Of a DNA stretch of 64,000 nt, positions 58,794-64,000 are shown one piece after another. The number at the start of each line of letters is the position of its first letter. The stretch's first letter is position 1. Source of the stretch: Russula earlei (lineage: Eukaryota > Basidiomycota > Agaricomycetes > Russulales > Russulaceae); NCBI GenBank assembly GCA_025769875.1, contig JAGFNK010000209.1:1-64000 (forward strand), written 5' to 3'. A program made the position numbers and the translations under genes. The notes below the pieces were generated by a model that had not been told where the DNA came from, did not search any database, and worked only from the letters and a program-made list of their open reading frames with translations.

Positions 58794-61226
58794 ATGTCCG
58801 ACAGCTCTGTCCTCTTGCGTCTCTTCATTGTCCCAGTTGTGCGCTCTCTCTTTGTCGTGGTATTAGCCCTGTCTGGGACCTTAGCCACATATGTGCTCTC
58901 CGTTCTGGTGATGCATCGAATTGCCGCGTATCGCTCGCCACTGCGTGATCTGCCTGGGCCCGAAAATGCACATTGGTTCAAGGGGAACTTCGTCGATGTG
59001 CCGGAACCAGATTCGGGACACCTCCAAGAGGAGTGGGTCCAGAAGTACGGGCATGTCCTAAAGTTTCATTATGCTCTCGCGGTCGGTCTTTCCTTTGTCT
59101 CCTCAAAAATTCGTTCTATCTTGATCGTCTCATGACCTTCTGCAGGCACCGACACTCCTCACTGTTGACCCAGTTGCCGTCTCCTATGTTCTACAGAATA
59201 CCGACACTTTCCAGAAAACTGATTTCTTACGATTCCATCTTGGCGCTTTGGCCGGTAATGGTAGGCATGACGGTCCATTTTGGGATCTGATTCATCGTGA
59301 CTTGACATTTTTCGTATCAGGCCTCGCACTTGTCGAAGGTGAGTCCTTGGCTTAGTAAGGAACTCAGTCCCTCATTCTGCGTTAGGGACACAACACAAGA
59401 AGCAGGTAACTCATGCCCATCTTCTCGTAAAATCGCTCTCACGACTACCATTTTGTAGCGCAGAGTCATGGTAAGTGCTGGAGATCAGCTCTCAAAGACC
59501 TTTATGCTATATTTCATGTCCAGAATCCTGCATTTGGTCTTGCTCAAGTTCGAAGGTTTACATCGTTGTTCCTGGAGAAATCGTTACAGGTATGTATAAT
59601 TGAGTGCAGTAAAGACGTTGATTGCTAACGGGCGCATGTACAGCTTCGCGAGATTTGGGGGAATCTCCTCTCCGGATCAACACGAAAGGACGGAAAGGTT
59701 GGTTTGGATGCACTTATGTGGCTTAACAAGGCCACGCTAGACATCGTGGGACTCGCCGGTAACTCGACTTCTCTTGCATTTTTGGCCTTTTTAATCGCGC
59801 GTTTCGAATTTGACGCAGGATTCAATTACTCTTTCGACTCATTGCATTCACCGGACGAGGAGCAGAGCGACCTTTACTGGGCTGTCCGCGCTATTTTAGA
59901 ACCCACGCGCGATTTCAGCTTCATACTGCAACTCTTCTTCCCATTCTTCCGCTTCATCGTTAAGCAGCCCGTTTTTGAATGGGGAAAGGAAACATAACTA
60001 ACACGCTTCTTCTTCAGCCAACTCATCGCTCTCGTACTCTCAATCGCGCTCTCAAAGAAATTCGACGCGTGGGATCTCAACTAATCCAGGAGAAGAAGAC
60101 CGCCGTTCTTGCTGAGAACGATGCTAATGGGTCGAGTGCTGTGGGAAAGCAGGATGTGCAAGGGCACGACCTTCTGAGCTTACTTATCAAGTCCAATATC
60201 GCTGTTGATAAGCCAGAGAGCATGCGTATGAGTGACACGGAGATCGTATCACGTGAGCTTATTTTCCTACCGGATTCTGTCCTTTGTTCAGAGGTCATTG
60301 GAATAACGCACGTCCTAGAAATACCGACATTCCTGCTTGCAGGGCATGAAACCACCAGGTGAGGATGCCTTCCATGCTGACACAATGATTTCCGGTCAAT
60401 TGGCGTTGCTACAGCGTTGCAATCGCCTGGACGCTGTTCGCTCTCGGTCTCCACCCCGCGGTTCAAGCCAAGCTTCGGGCTGAGTTGCGCACCTGCCCGA
60501 CCGATTTTCCGAGCATGGATCAACTCAACGCACTGCCGTATCTCGAAAGTGTTGTCCGCGAGGCTCTGCGTCTCTATCCTCCTGTGTTCTCCACATCACG
60601 CGTTGCCATGTGCGACGCGGCGATTCCGCTGCAAAAGCCCTTTACGGATAAACACGGGAATTTGCAGAGTACTATCCGGTGAGGATTGCCCCGACTACGT
60701 ACAGGACGTTACGGGAGTGGCTGACTCTCAACTGATGCAAAAAGGGTGTCGAAAGGCGACTGGGTGAATATCCCAATTTGCCTACTGAACCGGTCTACGG
60801 CGATATGGGGGGATGATGCGAACGAATTCAGGTGTGCACTAACGCTTCTCTCATCTTTGAAAATGGTGAGAGCAATTTAGGCCCGAGCGATGGGAATATG
60901 TGCCAGAGATGGCGAATGGGCTTCCGAGTGTCTATGGCCACCTGGTGACGTTTATTGCGGGCGCGCACGCGTGCATAGGATTCCGCTTTTCGGTCATGCA
61001 GTGCGTCGCTATCCTTTATTATCCACCTCGCTCATTCATCTTACAAGACATACATAGGATCAAAACCCTCATATTCACTTTGGTACGCGCGTTTGAGTTT
61101 GAAATGGCCCGGCCGGCGGAGGACATCATACGCAGCACAGACGTCGTCAGTCGTCCTGTGATCGTTTCAAATCCTGCTGCGGGGCCTCAATTGCCCATGT
61201 TGATTCGACTGGCGAATTTGGACTAA
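58794..61226 (+). CDS. Cytochrome P450 monooxygenase
   Basis: Membrane-anchored haem-thiolate monooxygenase. Fourteen exons: 58794-59081, 59146-59260, 59321-59338, 59386-59405, 59459-59470, 59524-59589, 59644-59758, 59819-59970, 60018-60252, 60319-60358, 60415-60678, 60745-60831, 60881-61000, 61058-61226; 566 aa, all in phase. An N-terminal anchor (SLFVVVLALSGTLATYVLSV) and LPGPENAHWFKGNF lead in. Next are the C-helix-like exons RRVM/NPAF, the I-helix oxygen motif FLLAGHETTS (~350), K-helix ESVVREALRL with ExxR (~400), PERW, and the haem loop FIAGAHACIGFRFS with the Cys ligand (~502). All key residues are present. Three consecutive exons are 18, 20 and 12 nt. An in-frame ATG at 58725 would add 23 residues; I preferred 58794, which sits just before the anchor. 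Family (CYP5150-like or other) cannot be fixed by eye. Confidence 0.9.
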
Positions 61227-62263
61227 ACAGGGGGTCCTCGTGACGGCCCACGTCCTACGTCAGCTCCATCAAAGTGATGTTTAGAATCTGCTAAATGTAC
61301 GAATACTGGTCCTGTCTCGAAGTGAAATGGAGCATTCTATAGAGACCTTTGTGTCAAAGAAGGGAAGAGGTGTCATCGCTATCGCGCAAAGAATGATTGC
61401 GCGGAACGACATCAGAACATGGCACAACTGAACAGCGGGTGTTGAGCGCCTCAATTTGGGCGTGTGAGGCGTTCCTCATTGCAAGTGCTACGGGTGATGA
61501 GACGTGGATACCGACGTACTCCTCATCGCGGTGTTCCCAGTGATTCAGCCTTCTCAATTTCGCGAATTCCCTCGTCGGGGGAGCGTCCGGATTGAGCGGG
61601 AAGTTCGGGGGCGAGAAAATTTCAGAGACATGAGACAACGTGCGATGGGCGGTGCGTATGGGGTGTGTGCGAGAGGCGAGCGACAACTTGGCCATCTCGT
61701 GCAAGTGTAAGTTGATAAGAGGAGAGTGAAGGTGAACGAATGCTTGGGGCAACCGTGACTGCGGAAACTACGCAGAGTCGAGCGCTGAATATCGCTAGCA
61801 GGGCTGAAAGTTAATAGCGGGCGTGACGATCCCGCTGCACTGGCAGGAAGTTACGAAGGGCAAGGGCAGGGGCGGGGATGAGACGCAAGGAGATGCAACC
61901 CTGACCCTTGAGCGCCTCGGAGATGCGCGTGTCATCCACGCAGCATTTAATTAACTTTTTGCAAAGTGTTGCACCACCGCATAGGTAAGTGAATAAGAAA
62001 CCGGTGGTTGCCTACTACTGCCACGGCGTGGTGGCAGCTCAAATTTACGACGGGGACCGAGGCGAGATTGCGAACGCCGGGGCATTTCATGTGAGTGATA
62101 GGGGAAGATGTTGCTGGGGATTCCACTATACGATGGGGTTACACGTTACCGCATTGCAACAACCCTGTTACCAGCACCTTGGTGAGCCAGCCCAGGCCTT
62201 GTATCCTCCCTGAGCAATGCATCTCCGGGTTGTCGCGGTGGCGATGGGACGAAGGCAGGAAGT
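61227..62263. other. Interval downstream of the P450
   Basis: 1037 bp. It holds one minus-strand open frame (61354-61752, 132 codons) with no recognised domain and no supporting splice sites, listed separately. The remainder shows nothing. Confidence 0.45.
61354..61752 (-). CDS. Hypothetical small protein (doubtful)
   Basis: A 132-codon open frame starting MPQAFVHLHSPLINLHLHEM, with a second Met 18 codons later. Composition is unremarkable, with no signal peptide, membrane span or known motif. It lies antisense and downstream of the P450. It may be a real small gene, an N-terminal exon of something degraded, or chance. No function is proposed. Confidence 0.2.
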   Translation of the reverse strand: MPQAFVHLHSPLINLHLHEMAKLSLASRTHPIRTAHRTLSHVSEIFSPPNFPLNPDAPPTREFAKLRRLNHWEHRDEEYVGIHVSSPVALAMRNASHAQIEALNTRCSVVPCSDVVPRNHSLRDSDDTSSLL

Positions 62264-62306
62264 CAGTTACCATTACCAGAAAAGGCGATTTGTTGGCAAG
62301 AGAAGT
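62264..62306 (+). repeat. Orphan terminal repeat related to the MULE
   Basis: Contains GTTACCATTACCAGAAAAGG and then CGATTTGTTGGCAAGAGA. This matches the core of the MULE ends at 2205-5061 with a 4-5 nt insertion. No partner end, transposase or target duplication was found nearby, so it is a relic or one end of a non-autonomous relative. Confidence 0.65.
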
Positions 62307-62606
62307 GATGATCAGGTGTGTAAGGCGAGTCGGGTCATGAAAGGTAGTCGGGGGCCTCTTTGTGGGCATACGATGAGTGGGATGAACACTTTTGAATTGG
62401 CAGTTCACGCCGTCATAACGTTTTCAGTGGGTGGAATGTTGGCTTCTCCATCGTGTTCGACGCCAATCGCCGTCGCAGCCGCCCATTTCGAACCGGGCCG
62501 ATTCAGCGGACTCATTCATTCACGCGCTTTTTCACAACCGCAGTCGCAGCCAAGACTCACGACGGACCCCAGCCTGCATGGACTGTTGTGACAAATTATC
62601 GTGATG

Positions 62607-63640
62607 ACAGAGAGTGGAAACGTGCTCTGTGGAGACCCCAGGCTGTTCGCCGATAACTACGTCCCTTGCAGCTCTGATCAAGAACCGTAATCAGTGCTTC
62701 ATATGCACAGAGATCACTAATGCCAATCCGTTCTATACAGCGAACGTCCTACGGTATCGATATTGGTCACCAGTTCTGGGGACAAGCACGATTTCTCTAT
62801 CGTCTTTGTCTGGCCTTACTTGATCATTCGCTCGACTTGGCAACCGCGTTTGTTAGTTGTACTCTCGAGCACGACGTTGTCAATATGGGAAGGAGGACAC
62901 CCTCCGATTGCCGTACGTGGCTCCGAGTCGTGTTCCCGTTCTGTCATGAATGTGTTGCCGGCAATTGAATTAGGGGTCAGGTGCTTATATCGTCAAGACG
63001 TCTCATCTTCCTTGCCTTGTACTCATCGCCCTCGTCCCCCTCCGAACGCCCATAGCGCCAACGTCGTCTGACTCACTGGACCATCGTGATTGACCTCTTC
63101 GCAGTGCACGCTGCACTCACAGACTACTCGTACTCAGCGTCTCCGATCCGACGCGAACGGTGTGTTCCCTTCTTCCTTTTCCCGGTGCTGATGACTAACA
63201 CCTGCCGGCGAAGGTTGACCTCGGTATTGTCGATCAGTGCCGCCATTTTGGCTGCTGTCGTGCTTGCTTCGCGCCTGCATGATGATCTGTCTATGTTTTC
63301 CCTAATGCAGTGCTCTGTGGAAGCCTTTGGGCCCTTTCTCGTAACTCGGCGTCGCACACAGGTGCGTCCAGTTCTCATTGTTACTGTGCTCTGTGTTTGC
63401 TGATACGTGGCACGCGGTCGATTCCAGGTCTGGCTCAGTCTCTTGTCACGGCACTCTCATTTGAGTTGGCGGCATTTGCTGCACCGCTACCTACGATTTA
63501 TGCGACGGTGTTGACGAGCGTATCCCTCGGTGCGCCTGCTGTTCTGACATGGGCACAGCAGTACAAACAGTAGGTCTATTTGTTAGTGAGGTCCGCGGAC
63601 CTTGCCCCGCTGTGACGCCACGTGGATTGAGCGGGGGAAA
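62607..63640 (+). pseudogene. GPI2: Decayed GPI2/PIG-C (GPI-GlcNAc transferase subunit)
   Basis: Pieces of the multi-span Gpi2 protein, a subunit of the enzyme starting GPI-anchor synthesis in the ER, occur in the correct order but in different frames. They are EWKRALWRPQ (~62612), FADNYVP (~62646), SLAALIKNR (~62662), NVLRYRYWSPVL after a plausible intron ending ~62741, RRLIFLALYSSPSSP (~63000), TSSDSL (~63050) then WTIVIDLFAVHAALTDY one frame off (~63078), RLTSVLSISAAILAAVVLAS and RLHDDLSMFSLM (~63213-63300), and VTALSFELAAFAAPL to WAQQYK (~63440-63570). The usual ending (E-x-x-GPWD) is replaced by an early stop, although HEVRGP-like codons follow out of frame. At least four frame breaks that introns cannot explain make it a pseudogene. 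The family call is from memory of conserved blocks. Confidence 0.62.
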
Positions 63641-63752
63641 CGTGGCCAAATTCTTCTAGCTCAGCTCTGAAACGAGTATTGCCATTTCCCGAACCGGTGT
63701 CAGTTGTAAAATTGCCGCGACTTGAAAACGACGCCTTTCCTTCCTTCTTCCC

Positions 63753-64000
63753 ATGACCGACAGCAGCCCCCACAAGCCAGAGAGCCTTGAGCAAGGCAAT
63801 CTAGAACTCGCGTTTCACGGAGATACGGATGACGTCTATGAGCATGACTCTCTGGGCTCAACCTATGTTGCCAAGGCAAAAATCCTGAACGATGCTTTTA
63901 GTGAGATTGGGATGGGTAGGTACCAGGTGCGTCTGATATTCGGTCTCCTTTCGCTACCGGGGTGACCCTACTCTACAGTGGCACCTTTTTTTCCTTGCCG
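63753..64000 (+). CDS. Major facilitator transporter, N-terminal fragment (cut by window end)
   Basis: Exon 1 is 63753-63926 and exon 2 begins at 63979. The N-terminus reads YVAKAKILNDAFSEIGMGRY, then Q|WHLFFLA after a 52-nt intron. The AK-LND-EIGMG-YQW-LF pattern is the cytosolic lead-in to the first membrane span of fungal MFS proteins of the SV2/sugar-transporter-like type. The acidic N-terminal tail is typical. The rest is outside the window, so the substrate cannot be inferred. Confidence 0.75.

Noticed and set aside
1..64000. tRNA, rRNA or CRISPR loci
   Set aside because: No cloverleaf with a matching B-box, no rRNA core sequence and no regularly spaced repeats were seen on either strand by eye; a tRNAscan run would be decisive.

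Overview
The window is fungal nuclear DNA, most likely from an agaricomycete (mushroom or wood-decay basidiomycete). Genes are dense and intron-rich. Almost every intron is about 47-70 nt with GT-AG ends, and some exons are only 8-24 nt long. The protein families fit this: a TEA/ATTS regulator, a long XMAP215, CYP and PDR transporter families, and a Ser/Thr-rich secreted protein. Exon structures below were worked out by hand from splice signals, reading phase and remembered family motifs. No search was run.

Left edge (1-5585): a nest of mobile elements. A decayed minus-strand Ty3/gypsy gag (1-1843) is interrupted by a 621-bp solo LTR with a perfect 5-bp target duplication. Next to it is a complete Mutator-like (MULE) DNA transposon (2205-5061) with ~82-bp terminal inverted repeats, a 9-bp target duplication and an apparently intact four-exon transposase.

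Housekeeping core (5586-41396): sulfide:quinone oxidoreductase; a Src1/Heh1 inner nuclear membrane protein; a 3.5-kb gene-poor simple-sequence interval; Vps23 (ESCRT-I); a TEA-domain regulator; Noc3 (60S biogenesis); Apc5 (anaphase-promoting complex); a class A flavin monooxygenase; a 2185-aa multi-TOG XMAP215/Stu2 protein; a secreted Ser/Thr-rich protein; mitochondrial ribosomal protein uL3m; and a probable Rrn6/TAF1C-like Pol I factor. Several are divergent pairs with very short shared promoters (Noc3/Apc5 174 bp, uL3m/Rrn6 117 bp), so ribosome-related and cell-division genes may be co-expressed.

Accessory right side (41397-64000): two tandem 20-exon PDR (ABCG) transporters with an offset of about 6.66 kb. 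Copy 1 is intact. Copy 2 carries one inserted base in NBD1. They are followed by a mitochondrial carrier, a 14-exon cytochrome P450, an orphan terminal repeat related to the MULE, a multiply frameshifted relic of GPI2 (PIG-C), and the start of a major-facilitator transporter cut by the window end.

Three otherwise conserved genes (Apc5, uL3m, Rrn6-like) and ABC copy 2 contain isolated one-base frame conflicts. These are either recent lesions or residual assembly indels. I found no CRISPR array, rRNA or convincing tRNA, and no wholly new system. The most unusual items are the intact MULE with its distant orphan terminus, the mosaic ABC pair and the GPI2 relic.
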